DNA of 35,099 bases, from contig UYNY03000112.1 of assembly GCA_900620265.3 (NCBI GenBank), positions 1 through 35,099 on the forward strand, written 5' to 3'. Every line of letters starts with the position of its first letter. Within the stretch, counting starts at the first letter, position 1. This DNA comes from Nitrosopumilaceae archaeon (GTDB lineage: Archaea > Thermoproteota > Nitrososphaeria > Nitrososphaerales > Nitrosopumilaceae). The notes below the pieces were generated by a model. That model saw only the letters and a list, made by a program, of their open reading frames with translations, searched no databases and was not told the origin of the DNA. This document shows positions 1-8,127 of the stretch, one piece after another. Both the position numbers and the translations under genes were made by a program.

Positions 1-236
1 CCGCCAGGCGATGACGTGTGGGCGTTGTCGTATGCGGCAAGGCGGCCGCGGAGGGCTGCCATCTCGGCGGCCATCTCTGCCACGATCTCGTGCAGCTTTG
101 CATTGTCCCTTTCCAGCCGGCCCCTGACGTCCTCGTACTCGGCCCTGATCTTGGCGTTCTCCTTCCTCAGCAGGCGTATCTCCCTGCTCTGGGCCGCCAG
201 CCTCTCCCCCATGGCTGCCTCCTCGGACGCCCCCAT
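1..236 (-). CDS. IS66-like transposase, N-terminal part (cut by window edge)
   Basis: Only the first 78 codons are in the window; the gene runs off the left edge. The visible part is a charged coiled coil rich in leucine, with LRKENAKIRAEYEDVRGRL followed by repeated MAAEMAALRGRLAAY, and then YDNAHTSSPGG. A leucine-rich coiled coil followed by a Y(D/E)N-x-HTxxS segment is how many archaeal IS66/TnpC-type transposases begin, before the zinc-binding and DDE domains. The ATG at 236 has GGAGG a few bases upstream and a TATA-like CTATTTAG about 25 bp upstream (257-264 on the plus strand). It could instead be another coiled-coil protein, because no catalytic domain is visible. The plus-strand reading frames over this stretch look like shadows. 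Confidence 0.5.
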   Translation of the reverse strand, partial: MGASEEAAMGERLAAQSREIRLLRKENAKIRAEYEDVRGRLERDNAKLHEIVAEMAAEMAALRGRLAAYDNAHTSSPG

Positions 237-332
237 GGGAGGCCTCCGGGGGCGGCCTAAATAGATCCGGGTGATCAGCTAGGATCCACCCCGTGCTTAA
301 CGTGAACTCATACGCGCGGCCAGTGACTTAGG

Positions 333-340
333 TTATTATA
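333..340 (+). promoter_or_regulatory. TATA box of the small gene at 362
   Basis: TTATTATA is centred about 25 bp before the GTG start, the spacing expected for a leaderless archaeal transcript. Confidence 0.6.
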
Positions 341-361
341 CCGAGGCTGCGGCGGGCCCCC

Positions 362-685
362 GTGAAGACAGAGTACGAGGAGTTCGAGTCCGTCGAGGAC
401 GTGTTCATGTACATGGCCGCCGCGTCGGTCCCAATGAAGAACACGATGCCCGTCCACTCGTACAAGGGGTACGTCTGCGCCCTGGTTCCGCTCAGCCCCA
501 CCACCGGCGAGTCGTACCTGATGATCTACTCGAGGGGCTCGCTTGATCCGGGCATCTACGAGTTTGACGTCTCTGAGAGGTCCTACAAAAAGGTCGAAAA
601 GATGGAGCGGGCCGACAAGTTCTACTTTGTCTCGCTCACCCCGAGGCGCAACACCATCGCGGACTCTGCCATATCGGGCCTATAG
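362..685 (+). CDS. Small conserved-looking protein of unknown function
   Basis: A 107-residue acidic, soluble protein with no signal peptide or membrane segment. I do not recognise the family. It begins MKTEYEEFESVEDVFMYMA and has a central stretch (VCALVPLSPTTGESYLMIYS) that looks like paired beta strands, which suggests a small alpha/beta fold. The GTG start is supported by a TATA box 25 bp upstream. Its last codons overlap by 6 bp the end of the convergent radical SAM gene, so the two transcripts are antisense at their 3' ends. Codon use matches the surrounding genes, so I take it as real. Confidence 0.65.
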   Translation: MKTEYEEFESVEDVFMYMAAASVPMKNTMPVHSYKGYVCALVPLSPTTGESYLMIYSRGSLDPGIYEFDVSERSYKKVEKMERADKFYFVSLTPRRNTIADSAISGL

Positions 686-2269
686 CTTCTTTGCCTCTAT
701 CCTGGGGGCCGAGACCGACCTTGCCCTGGCGTACTTTTCGACTATCTCGTCGGGCATCCTGCCGTTGAAGAGGTCCTTGCAGAGCCCCCTGAGGTACCTC
801 ATTATGGCCCACGTGCCGGCCTTTAGGATCCCGTACATGAAGACCTTCATGGGCGGGCCGTACGTCTTGTTCCGCAGTATTATCGGTATGATGTCGTTGA
901 TGACCCGCAGGTTGTTCTCCCAGCACTTCCAGAAGAGGGTGAACTGGGCCTCGTTGAGGTTCCCAAAGTGCATCGAGTTCTTCTCGCTAAAGTCCTGGTA
1001 GAGGAGCGGGGCGACCAGCCCCCTAAAGTCCATCGACCTAAAGTCTGACATCATGTCGATCGTATACCTGATGTCGTCGGGCGTCTCGTCGGGCCACCCG
1101 ATTATTATGGTGGCCGCCGGGAACCAGTGGTTCTCATTCAGTATGCGCGCCCCCTCCCGGACGACGCTGCCCCACTCGTCGGCCGAGAACGGCTTTGTCT
1201 TGACGCCGAGGTGCTTTTTGACCATCGGCGGCGAGACCGTCTCGATGCCCAGGTTCGTGGCAAGCCACCTGCCCGTCTCGTCCTGCCTGTTTATCCTGGA
1301 TATGTCGGCCATCAGGTCCGGGTCGGCCGCCACGGCCGAGAACGTCATGTGGGTCGTGCCGATGAAGTTGGCCCCGAGCCCCTTTAGCCCCTTCCAGAGG
1401 CCCGTTATGGCGTCCCTGTTGGGGATAAAGTCCCTGTTGTCGCACCCGTACAGCAGCATCTCGTCCGAGTGCAGCCACACCGAGTCGAACCCATAGTCGA
1501 GGTTTATCTTGGCCTCCCTCTGCAGCCTCTCCAGCGGCAGGTCCTTCTTTGACCTCTTGTTCACGTCGCAAAAGTCGCACCCGCGCCCGCACCCGCGCAT
1601 GGCCTCGATGAGCGAGTTTATCGTGGGGCCCTCTATCACCGGTATGTTCTCAAGGTTCCTCACAAAGCAGTGCATCATCTCGGGCGCGTCGCCGGACTCG
1701 AGGTCGCGGAATAGGTCGACTGCCAGCTCGTCTGCCTCGCCGACGACCACCGTGTCGATGCCGTGTATCCTCATCCTGTCCGACTTTGCAAGCTCCCACG
1801 CGCCGTTGCCGCCCACGACCACCTTGAAGTCGTACTTTTTCTTGAGCTGGATTATCTCGGCGCACATCCTCTTGAACTTCATGGCGACATACGAGAGCTT
1901 TTCGGGGGACATCGTCGTCGTGACCGGGGCCATCCCGAGCGGGTCCATCACGTTTATCCCGACCACCTTGGTGTCCGGCCCCACCGACTTTGAGAGCATC
2001 TCGGGGTGCGCCAGAAATACGTCCTCCCTGGCATAGCCGCCCTGGAGCAGCGAGCTCTCGACCCTCCGGAGGCCCACCTGGGCCACCTCGACGCGGCCCG
2101 TCGCCGGGTCCGTCTTTACCGACGGGCAGAAGACCCTGTCAAAGACCCACTCGGGGAGCACCTCGTACGGGCCGCACGCTATGAACCCGTAGAGAAAGTT
2201 GCCCCTGTAGTTCGTCATCAGGCTCCGGTCGGCCGTGAGCACTATCCGTCTTCCCGCCAACTTGGGCAT
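680..2269 (-). CDS. Radical SAM protein with B12-binding-like N-terminal domain
   Basis: A 529-residue enzyme. The N-terminal ~200 residues look like the Rossmann domain that precedes many radical SAM cores (VVGINVMDPLGMAPV, then FKVVVGGNGAWELA and IDTVVVGEADEL). The [4Fe-4S]/SAM motif CGRGCDFC lies near residue 228, followed by barrel elements such as FDSVWLHSDEMLLYG and AATIIIGWPDETPDDI. The order matches the B12-binding/radical SAM superfamily, but I do not see a clear DxHxxG cobalamin motif, so cobalamin use is uncertain and the substrate unknown. The start is ambiguous: ATG at 2269 lies only 19 bp from the TATA-like element, while an in-frame TTG at 2260 lies at the 28 bp typical of this window. 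Confidence 0.85.
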   Translation of the reverse strand: MPKLAGRRIVLTADRSLMTNYRGNFLYGFIACGPYEVLPEWVFDRVFCPSVKTDPATGRVEVAQVGLRRVESSLLQGGYAREDVFLAHPEMLSKSVGPDTKVVGINVMDPLGMAPVTTTMSPEKLSYVAMKFKRMCAEIIQLKKKYDFKVVVGGNGAWELAKSDRMRIHGIDTVVVGEADELAVDLFRDLESGDAPEMMHCFVRNLENIPVIEGPTINSLIEAMRGCGRGCDFCDVNKRSKKDLPLERLQREAKINLDYGFDSVWLHSDEMLLYGCDNRDFIPNRDAITGLWKGLKGLGANFIGTTHMTFSAVAADPDLMADISRINRQDETGRWLATNLGIETVSPPMVKKHLGVKTKPFSADEWGSVVREGARILNENHWFPAATIIIGWPDETPDDIRYTIDMMSDFRSMDFRGLVAPLLYQDFSEKNSMHFGNLNEAQFTLFWKCWENNLRVINDIIPIILRNKTYGPPMKVFMYGILKAGTWAIMRYLRGLCKDLFNGRMPDEIVEKYARARSVSAPRIEAKKL

Positions 2270-2284
2270 CCGGCCCGATGATGG

Positions 2285-2291
2285 TATATAT
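2285..2291 (-). promoter_or_regulatory. TATA-like element of the radical SAM gene
   Basis: The minus strand reads ATATATA here. Its centre is 19 bp from the ATG and 28 bp from the in-frame TTG three codons later, so it bears on the choice of start. Confidence 0.5.
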
Positions 2292-2337
2292 CGCTTGTCA
2301 AGCGCGGCGCGACTCGGCTGACAGGCGGCCCGATCCC

Positions 2338-2359
2338 GGCCATATCCGGGCCATATCCG
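2338..2359. repeat. Tandem 11-bp direct repeat upstream of the surface protein gene
   Basis: GGCCATATCCG occurs twice in succession, about one helical turn apart. It lies 20-40 bp upstream of the TATA-like element of the secreted protein gene. It may be a paired regulator-binding site; that role is inference. Confidence 0.5.
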
Positions 2360-2378
2360 TGGCCGAATTCATCAAAGG

Positions 2379-2387
2379 GGTTAAAAG
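2379..2387 (+). promoter_or_regulatory. TATA-like element of the secreted protein gene
   Basis: GGTTAAAAG is centred 28 bp before the ATG at 2411. Confidence 0.55.
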
Positions 2388-2410
2388 CAAGCGGCCCCCT
2401 CCCGCCGTGG

Positions 2411-4252
2411 ATGAGCCCGTACCTGCCCGCCCTGATCGCCGCGCTGGCACTGGCCGCGTCCGCCCCCCACGCCGACGGCCTCACCGTGGCCCTTGACCGG
2501 GACCCCTACACGTGGATAGACCGGGTCCTCATAACCGTCACCGCGCCCTCGCTGAACCTTGACGGCGGGGCGGTCGAGGAGATGGGGGAGGATACGCTCG
2601 AGATCTATACGCGGGAGGGCCGGATCAGCGGGTACGCGCTGCGGGAGACCGGTCCTGACACGGGCGTCTTTGCCGGCAGCGTCATGCTCACGGGGTTTGC
2701 CTATGACGCAAAGGGGACCGCCGTCACGCCGCGCGGCCCCTCGGGGACCGGCCCCGACGACGGCCTGCTGCCGGCCGGCGACGATGACGGGATCACCGTC
2801 TCCTACGAGGGCCCCGGCGGCGAGACGGCCGTCGCCGCCTCCTACATACGGTGGAACTTTGGCCAGGTCGAGTGGGTCGGCGCCCCGTACGCCGGCGGCG
2901 AGAGGGGGACCGTCCGGGTCACCGACCCCGACATGGACCTTGACCGCGGCGCGGCCGACAGCTTTGCAGTCACTGTCTCGTCCGGCGGGTCAGAGGTCGA
3001 CGTCACGGTGACAGAGACGGCCGCATCGACGGGCGTCTTTGAGGGCGGCCTGGCGCTCCGGGGGATCGCGTCTGACGGCGACACCGTCACCGCCACGTAC
3101 ATGGACGCGACGCTCCCCCTGCCGTACCTGCGCGGGGACGAGACTGCCATCGAGGCCGGGACGATCCTGGGCGCCGAGGAGCCCGACGTCCGCATCTCCG
3201 GCGCGAGGATCCTCACCATAGGCGGCGCCGAGCTTGACGAGGTGCAGGTCGGCCAGCGGATCCGTGTGACCGCGGACATACACAACGGCGGCGCCTCGGA
3301 CCTGCCGTTCGGGTACGTCGTCACCATACCCGGCGGCAGGGAGGGCGGGGACGCCGTGATGTGGATATCGGGCGCCGTGCCGGCGTCCGGGTCGCTTGAC
3401 CCGTCCATCACGTGGACCGCCCAGGCGCCGGGCAGCTATGAGGCCGTCATAGATCTGCGGCCCTCAGTCTCCAGCAGGGAGGCGCTGCTGCCCCCCGTCA
3501 GGATCCCCTTTACGGTCGTGGCGCCAGAGCCCGTGCCGGGCCCCGTCCCGGATCCCGCCGCCGGCAGGGTCTCGATATCCGACGCCCGCGTGGCCGACAC
3601 CTATGGCAACCCCGTCACGGGGGTGAACCCGGGGGAGATCGTCCAGCTTGCCGCCACGTTCAGGAACCTTGACTCCTCGTACCTGCCCGTGACCTACGTG
3701 GCAGAGGTCACCGGGGGCCCGGGCCCCGAGACAAAGTTTGCCAGCACCCAGCTTGCCCCCGGGTCGTCTGCCACGATGTCGATATCCTGGACGCCGGAGG
3801 CGGCCGGCACCTATGATATCCGGGTGCACGCCAGGCCGTCGGCGTCAAGCACCGAGGACCTTGCCCCCCCGGTAAGCTATTCGGTGCCGGTCGGCGGCGC
3901 CACGGGGGGCGGCGCGATCCCGTCCACCGAAAAGTCGTCCGCCAGCGCCCCCTCCGTGGACGGCGAGGCCCGGCCCGGCCAGGAGGTCGACATCACGGGC
4001 CGCGTCACCAACAACCAGGACAGGAGCCAGATGCAGGTCTACATCGTCCAGATAACCGACGGGGAGGGCACGGTGGTGCACATCTCGTGGGCGTCAGAGG
4101 ACGTGGCGGCCGGCGGCGTCTTTGTCCCGTCGGTCCCCTGGGTGCCGCCGGGGCCCGGCACGTACACGGTGACCACGTTCGTCTGGTCGTCGTTATCGGG
4201 CAGCCCCGAGGCGCTCGCGCCCCCGAGCACGGCCACGATCACGGTCTCCTGA
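2411..4252 (+). CDS. Secreted surface protein with Ig-like (CARDB-like) repeats
   Basis: A 613-residue exported protein. Residues 1-23 form a signal peptide (PALIAALALAASAPHADG). Two repeats follow that carry an ET-x3-[ST]G-x-F signature (ETGPDTGVFAGSVMLTGF, then ETAASTGVFEGGLALRG) around an acidic DPDMDLD segment that could bind calcium. From about residue 257 there are three ~110-residue beta-sandwich repeats of the CARDB/adhesin kind, starting near 257, 386 and 507, each ending in a W-x-P/A-x2-PG-x-Y element. No C-terminal helix or PEFG signal is present, so the protein is probably released or held non-covalently. It is clearly paralogous to the secreted protein at 20524, sharing the N-terminal repeats and the final repeat but having extra repeats in the middle. 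Function is unknown; adhesion or cell-envelope structure is a guess. Confidence 0.85.
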   Translation: MSPYLPALIAALALAASAPHADGLTVALDRDPYTWIDRVLITVTAPSLNLDGGAVEEMGEDTLEIYTREGRISGYALRETGPDTGVFAGSVMLTGFAYDAKGTAVTPRGPSGTGPDDGLLPAGDDDGITVSYEGPGGETAVAASYIRWNFGQVEWVGAPYAGGERGTVRVTDPDMDLDRGAADSFAVTVSSGGSEVDVTVTETAASTGVFEGGLALRGIASDGDTVTATYMDATLPLPYLRGDETAIEAGTILGAEEPDVRISGARILTIGGAELDEVQVGQRIRVTADIHNGGASDLPFGYVVTIPGGREGGDAVMWISGAVPASGSLDPSITWTAQAPGSYEAVIDLRPSVSSREALLPPVRIPFTVVAPEPVPGPVPDPAAGRVSISDARVADTYGNPVTGVNPGEIVQLAATFRNLDSSYLPVTYVAEVTGGPGPETKFASTQLAPGSSATMSISWTPEAAGTYDIRVHARPSASSTEDLAPPVSYSVPVGGATGGGAIPSTEKSSASAPSVDGEARPGQEVDITGRVTNNQDRSQMQVYIVQITDGEGTVVHISWASEDVAAGGVFVPSVPWVPPGPGTYTVTTFVWSSLSGSPEALAPPSTATITVS

Positions 4253-4328
4253 CCCGCGGCCGTCCGGCCAGCCCGGATGACGCGCCCCTCCCATGCGACC
4301 CGCCCCCGTGCTGAAAAACCCGCGCCCC

Positions 4329-5117
4329 CTATCCCTGGTACCTGCGCCGCGGCCGCCGCGCCGCCCCCCTTGCTATGCTCGAGGCGATGGCGCCGGCAGC
4401 TATGCCGCCGTCAATGTTGACGACCGCCATGCCGAGCGGGCACCCCTGCAGCATCGAGGCGAGCGCCGCCACGCCGCCCCTTCCATACCCGTACCCGACG
4501 GAGACTGGCAGCCCCACCACCGGCACGTCCACCAGCGAGGCCACCAGCGTGGCGAGCGCCCCCTCCATGCCGGCGGCCGCGATGATGCAGCCGGCTCCCG
4601 CCGAGAGCGCCCCCCTTACCGCCGGAAAGACCCTCTGCATGCCGGCCACCCCCACGTCGTACGCCGTGGTGCACCTGCACCCTGACGCCATGCACATCAG
4701 CCGCGCCTCCTCGGCGACCCCGATGTCCGACGTGCCGGCAGCCAGTATCCCGACCGTCCCGCGCGGCCTCGGCAGCGACCTTGCAAGCAGGACCGACGTC
4801 GAGTTCCTCCCCCGGTGGACGGCCGCGCCGGCCCCCCTTGCAACGGCCCCGAGCCCCGCAATCTCGCCCCTCCTGGTCCTGGATACGAGCACCCTGCCGG
4901 ATCCGGCGAGCGCACGCGCCGCTATCTTTCTTACCTCCTCCCTCGTCTTTGACTCTGCAAGCACCACCTCGGGTATCCCGCGCCGCGCCGCCCTTCCGGC
5001 GTCAAGCCTTGCAAACCCCTCGACCTCCTCGACGGCGTGGATCGAGAGCAGCCTCCTTGCCTCGCGGACCGTGGACCTGCCGTCCCTGACGGCGCCAAGC
5101 ACCTCCTCTATGTCCAT
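4329..5117 (-). CDS. larB: LarB, pyridinium-3,5-biscarboxylate mononucleotide synthase
   Basis: A 262-residue protein that carries out the first step of nickel-pincer nucleotide synthesis: carboxylation and hydrolysis of nicotinic acid adenine dinucleotide. Residues ~1-115 form the N-terminal domain; ~118-255 form the PurE-like carboxylase fold (GTVGILAAGTSDIGVAEEA, IIAAAGMEGALATLVASL, VVGLPVSVGYGYG). The family's covalent catalytic cysteine corresponds to Cys226 in LQGCPLGMAVVNIDGG. The gene lies 29 bp after mdh on the same strand and has its own TATA-like box there, giving a leaderless ATG, so it can be transcribed alone or with mdh. larC and larE sit just beyond mdh on the other strand. 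Confidence 0.92.
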   Translation of the reverse strand: MDIEEVLGAVRDGRSTVREARRLLSIHAVEEVEGFARLDAGRAARRGIPEVVLAESKTREEVRKIAARALAGSGRVLVSRTRRGEIAGLGAVARGAGAAVHRGRNSTSVLLARSLPRPRGTVGILAAGTSDIGVAEEARLMCMASGCRCTTAYDVGVAGMQRVFPAVRGALSAGAGCIIAAAGMEGALATLVASLVDVPVVGLPVSVGYGYGRGGVAALASMLQGCPLGMAVVNIDGGIAAGAIASSIARGAARRPRRRYQG

Positions 5118-5138
5118 GCGCGATGTACCGCCCCGCCG

Positions 5139-5146
5139 GATAAAAA
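5139..5146 (-). promoter_or_regulatory. TATA-like element / T-tract between mdh and larB
   Basis: The minus strand reads TTTTTATC directly after the mdh stop. Its centre is 26 bp before the larB ATG, so it fits a larB promoter. The five T residues could also serve as an archaeal terminator for mdh. Confidence 0.5.
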
Positions 5147-6055
5147 TCAGATCCCGGCGAGCGCCGCCCTGACGCCGTCGGCCCCCCTCTCAAAGACGGC
5201 CCTCTCGTCCGCGTCAAGGTCCAGCTCTATTATCTTCCTGACGCCGCCCCTGCCTGCCACCACCGGCACGCCTATCGAGACGTCCCTCTGCCCGTACTCG
5301 CCGTCAAGCGGCGTGGACGCCGGGATCACCTGGTTCCTGTCGCGCACCACCGCCTCGATCATGGCGGATATGGCGTTGCCGGGCGCGTGGACCGTCGCCC
5401 CCTTCAGCCCTATCACCTTGGCCGCGACCCCCCTCGTCTCCTCCACTATGCGCGCAGCCTCGCCCGCCGGCAGCATGTCCAGCAGCGGTATCCCGGAGAC
5501 GGACGCGAACCTTGCAAGCGGCAGCATGTTCTCGCCGTGCTCGCCTATCACGAGGGCGCGCACGGACTCGCGCGAGCGGCCCGTCGCGGCGCAGATGAGC
5601 TGCCTGAACCTAGAGAGATCCAGCATGCCGCCCATGCCGAGCACCCTTGACCTCTCAAAGCCCGACTCGAGGTACGCCGTGTGCACCATGGGGTCAAGCG
5701 GGTTGGTCACCGGGACCAGCACGGCGTCGGGCGCGTGCCTCTTTACGTCCTGGGCTATCTTTCTGACGATCCCCGAGTTGATCTTTAGCAGGTCCATCCG
5801 GGTCATGCCCGGCTTGCGGCCGGCCCCTGCCACCACCACCACGACCTGCGAGCCGGCCATCTCAGCTGGGTCGTTGGAGCCCCTGACCTCGACGTCGATC
5901 CCCTGCTCTGCCAGCATGTGGTTGATGTCCATCGCCTCCCCCTGCGGCAGCCCCTCTGCCACGTCGAGCAGCAGCACCTCGCCGTCAAGACGCCTGAGCG
6001 CCGTAAAGAGGGCCGCGTCGCCGCCCACCTTGCCGGATCCTATTATGGTTATCAC
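5147..6055 (-). CDS. mdh: Malate dehydrogenase (LDH/MDH superfamily)
   Basis: A 302-residue NAD(P)-dependent enzyme that interconverts malate and oxaloacetate. It has the dinucleotide-binding [10 protein letters not shown] (residues 6-15), the beta-2 acidic residue in LLLDV, the mobile loop [15 protein letters not shown], substrate residues in NPLD and GMLDLSRFR, and the catalytic His in IGEHGENM. The arginine in GRKPGM sits where lactate dehydrogenases carry glutamine, so malate is the likely substrate. The frame stays open upstream of the family start; I chose the GTG directly before the Rossmann strand because a TTTAAT box lies 28 bp ahead of it. It is divergent from larC and upstream of larB. 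Confidence 0.92.
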   Translation of the reverse strand: MITIIGSGKVGGDAALFTALRRLDGEVLLLDVAEGLPQGEAMDINHMLAEQGIDVEVRGSNDPAEMAGSQVVVVVAGAGRKPGMTRMDLLKINSGIVRKIAQDVKRHAPDAVLVPVTNPLDPMVHTAYLESGFERSRVLGMGGMLDLSRFRQLICAATGRSRESVRALVIGEHGENMLPLARFASVSGIPLLDMLPAGEAARIVEETRGVAAKVIGLKGATVHAPGNAISAMIEAVVRDRNQVIPASTPLDGEYGQRDVSIGVPVVAGRGGVRKIIELDLDADERAVFERGADGVRAALAGI

Positions 6056-6080
6056 GAGCGGCGGCCCCCGGCCCGCTTCA

Positions 6081-6113
6081 ATTAAACCTAGTGCGGCCTC
6101 GTCGGATTTATAA
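6081..6113. promoter_or_regulatory. Divergent promoters of mdh and larC
   Basis: On the minus strand TTTAAT (6081-6086) lies 28 bp before the mdh GTG. On the plus strand ATTTATAA (6106-6113) lies about 28 bp before the larC ATG. The TATA boxes are only about 25 bp apart, so the two transcription units share one short regulatory region. Confidence 0.65.
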
Positions 6114-6137
6114 CCGATTTTGGCACCGGCAACGGGC

Positions 6138-7349
6138 ATGGTGCTGGTGGTGGACCCGCAGGTCGCGGGCGTCTCGGGGGACATGTTCCTCTGCTCGCTG
6201 CTTGACATGGGCGCGGATCCCGGGCGCGTCAGGTCGCGCATCCTCGAGTGCGCAGACCTTGCGGGGCAGCGCATCACGCGGCTCGAGTTTGCAAGGGTGC
6301 GCCGCGGCGGCGTCTCGGCGTTCGGCATGGAGCTCGAGGCCGAGGGGCCCACCTCCCGCACGGGCGCCTCGATGAGGGGGGCGATCGGCGAGGCGGCGGG
6401 GCGCCTCGGGCTGTCCGGCGACGCGCGGGCGTTTGCGGCCTCGTGCATCGGGGCGCTCGTCGGCTCCGAGTCGCGCGTGCACGGCGTGCCGGAGGACTCT
6501 GTACACCTGCACGAGGCGGCCGGGGCCGACACGCTGGCCGACATCATCGGGGCCGCCTCGGCGATGGACGACCTCGGGCTCTTCGGGGAGAGGGTCGTCT
6601 GCATGCCGGTGGCAGTCGGCGCCGGCACGGTCGAGTTCTCGCACGGGGTGATGTCAAACCCCGGCGGCGCCGTGCTCGAGATACTGCGCGGGACGGGCGC
6701 CGTGATACGCGGCGGCCCCGGCGGGTCCGAGCTTGCCACGCCGACGGGCGCGAGCATCATCGCCTCGCTCGGCGCAGAGCACGCCGCCTCGTACCCGGCC
6801 ATGCGCGTCGAGGCTGTCGGGTACGGCGCCGGCAGGGCGGAGGCGGCGTTCCCCAACGTGCTAAAGGTGGTGCGCGGCGCAGAGGAGGCCGCCCCCCCGG
6901 CGGGCCGAGTCTCGGTGCTGGAGACCAGCGTGGATGACGTCACCGGCGAGGCGCTCGGCGGGCTGCCCGACCGCCTGGTCGACGGCGGTGCGCTTGACGC
7001 GGCCGTCCTCCCCGGGACCGGCAAGAGGGGCCGCCCCTCGTGGCTTATCCGCGTCGTCTGCAGGCCCGGCGACGCGGCGGGGCTGGCAGGCAGGCTCATC
7101 CGCGAGACGGGCACCCTGGGCGTCCGCGTCTCCGTATCCGAGAGGATCGAGGCGGCAAGGGAGGAGCGCCGCGCCACCGTCAGGATATCCGGAAGGAGCT
7201 TTGACGTATCGTACAAGGTCTCCGAGTTCGGCGGCGTCCGCGGGTACAAGATCCAGTTTGATGATTCAAGGCGCGTCGCCGCGGAGACGGGCATGGCCGT
7301 GCGCGACGCCGAGGCGGCGATCAGGAGGTGCATTGACGGCCAGGCTTGA
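6138..7349 (+). CDS. larC: LarC, nickel-inserting enzyme of nickel-pincer nucleotide synthesis
   Basis: A 403-residue protein (formerly DUF111) that inserts nickel into the dithiolated pyridinium mononucleotide in a CTP-dependent reaction. It shows the family opening [20 protein letters not shown] (residues ~5-24), the histidine-rich [20 protein letters not shown], the [15 protein letters not shown] segment, [11 protein letters not shown], and the C-terminal [14 protein letters not shown] region. In Lactiplantibacillus plantarum LarC is made by a programmed frameshift; here it is one uninterrupted frame. The ATG at 6138 fits the TATA spacing better than a TTG six codons upstream. larE overlaps its end by 17 bp. 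Confidence 0.92.
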   Translation: MVLVVDPQVAGVSGDMFLCSLLDMGADPGRVRSRILECADLAGQRITRLEFARVRRGGVSAFGMELEAEGPTSRTGASMRGAIGEAAGRLGLSGDARAFAASCIGALVGSESRVHGVPEDSVHLHEAAGADTLADIIGAASAMDDLGLFGERVVCMPVAVGAGTVEFSHGVMSNPGGAVLEILRGTGAVIRGGPGGSELATPTGASIIASLGAEHAASYPAMRVEAVGYGAGRAEAAFPNVLKVVRGAEEAAPPAGRVSVLETSVDDVTGEALGGLPDRLVDGGALDAAVLPGTGKRGRPSWLIRVVCRPGDAAGLAGRLIRETGTLGVRVSVSERIEAAREERRATVRISGRSFDVSYKVSEFGGVRGYKIQFDDSRRVAAETGMAVRDAEAAIRRCIDGQA

Positions 7350-8127
7350 CGCCCTGGCGGGGTGGTTTGCCGGGCGCGGCAGGGTGCTCGTGGCGCTCTC
7401 AGGCGGCGTAGACAGCGCCCTCGTGGCGTACGCTGCGCACCGCTCGCTGGGATCCCTGGCGACTGCCGTGACTGCCGACTACCGGGCCCTCTCGCGGGAG
7501 GAGCTTGAATCTGCCGAGGCCGTCTGCTCTGAGATCGGCATATCGCGCCGCGTGCTGTCCTATGACGAGCTTGAGAACGAGGGCTTTGCAAGGAACGGCC
7601 CCGACAGGTGCCTCCACTGCAGGGGCGAGCTGGGAGGGCGCCTTGCCGCGATGGCGCGGCGCCTCGGGGGCGTGGTAGTCGACGGGACGAACCTTGATGA
7701 TCTCGGGGACTACCGGCCCGGCATATCTGCGATGAGGGCAAGCGGGGTCCTCTCGCCGCTGGTCGAGACCGGCATGACAAAGGCTGACGTGCGCGAGGCC
7801 GCGCGCTCTGCCGGCCTCTCGGTGCACGACCGGCCCTCCAACTCGTGCCTCGCATCAAGGATACCCTGGGGGACGCGCGTCACGGCCGAGCGGCTGGCAA
7901 GGATCGAGGCCGGCGAGATGATAGTGAGGCGCCACGCGGGCGCCAGGCAGGTGCGCGTGCGGGACATGGGGGGGACGGCCCGGATCGAGGTGGACGCCGG
8001 CTCGATACCGTCCCTCCGGGCCGCCATGGGGCCCATCTCCGAGGGGCTCCGCGCAGTCGGCTTTGGGAGGTCCGAGGTGGACGGGCGCGGCTACCGGCAG
8101 GGCGGCACGAACGTGGTGGCCGATTGA
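7333..8127 (+). CDS. larE: LarE, sulfur insertase with three conserved cysteines
   Basis: A 264-residue PP-loop ATPase that adenylates the pyridinium biscarboxylate and inserts sulfur to form the two thiocarboxylates. The PP-loop is SGGVDS at residues 23-28. Cysteines lie at 93 and 96 (RCLHCRGEL) and 172 ([13 protein letters not shown]). Cys172 aligns with the sacrificial cysteine of the L. plantarum enzyme; the additional CxxC matches the class that binds a [4Fe-4S] cluster and uses it catalytically. The TTG start lies inside the end of larC behind a strong AGGAGGTG, and no better start is in frame. The stop overlaps the TTG of the desulfurase gene (TTGA), so the three genes form one translationally coupled unit. 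Confidence 0.93.
   Translation: MTARLDALAGWFAGRGRVLVALSGGVDSALVAYAAHRSLGSLATAVTADYRALSREELESAEAVCSEIGISRRVLSYDELENEGFARNGPDRCLHCRGELGGRLAAMARRLGGVVVDGTNLDDLGDYRPGISAMRASGVLSPLVETGMTKADVREAARSAGLSVHDRPSNSCLASRIPWGTRVTAERLARIEAGEMIVRRHAGARQVRVRDMGGTARIEVDAGSIPSLRAAMGPISEGLRAVGFGRSEVDGRGYRQGGTNVVAD

Noticed and set aside
680-2269. Radical SAM gene as part of cobalamin- or cofactor-synthesis cluster with the lar genes
   Set aside because: It is separated by an unrelated surface-protein gene and has its own promoter. Nickel-pincer synthesis needs no radical SAM step.
5147-7858. A 903-residue minus-strand reading frame that contains malate dehydrogenase as its C-terminal third
   Set aside because: The first ~600 residues are Arg/Pro/Ser-rich antisense of larC and larE. 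The dehydrogenase begins at its normal N terminus, with its own TATA box.
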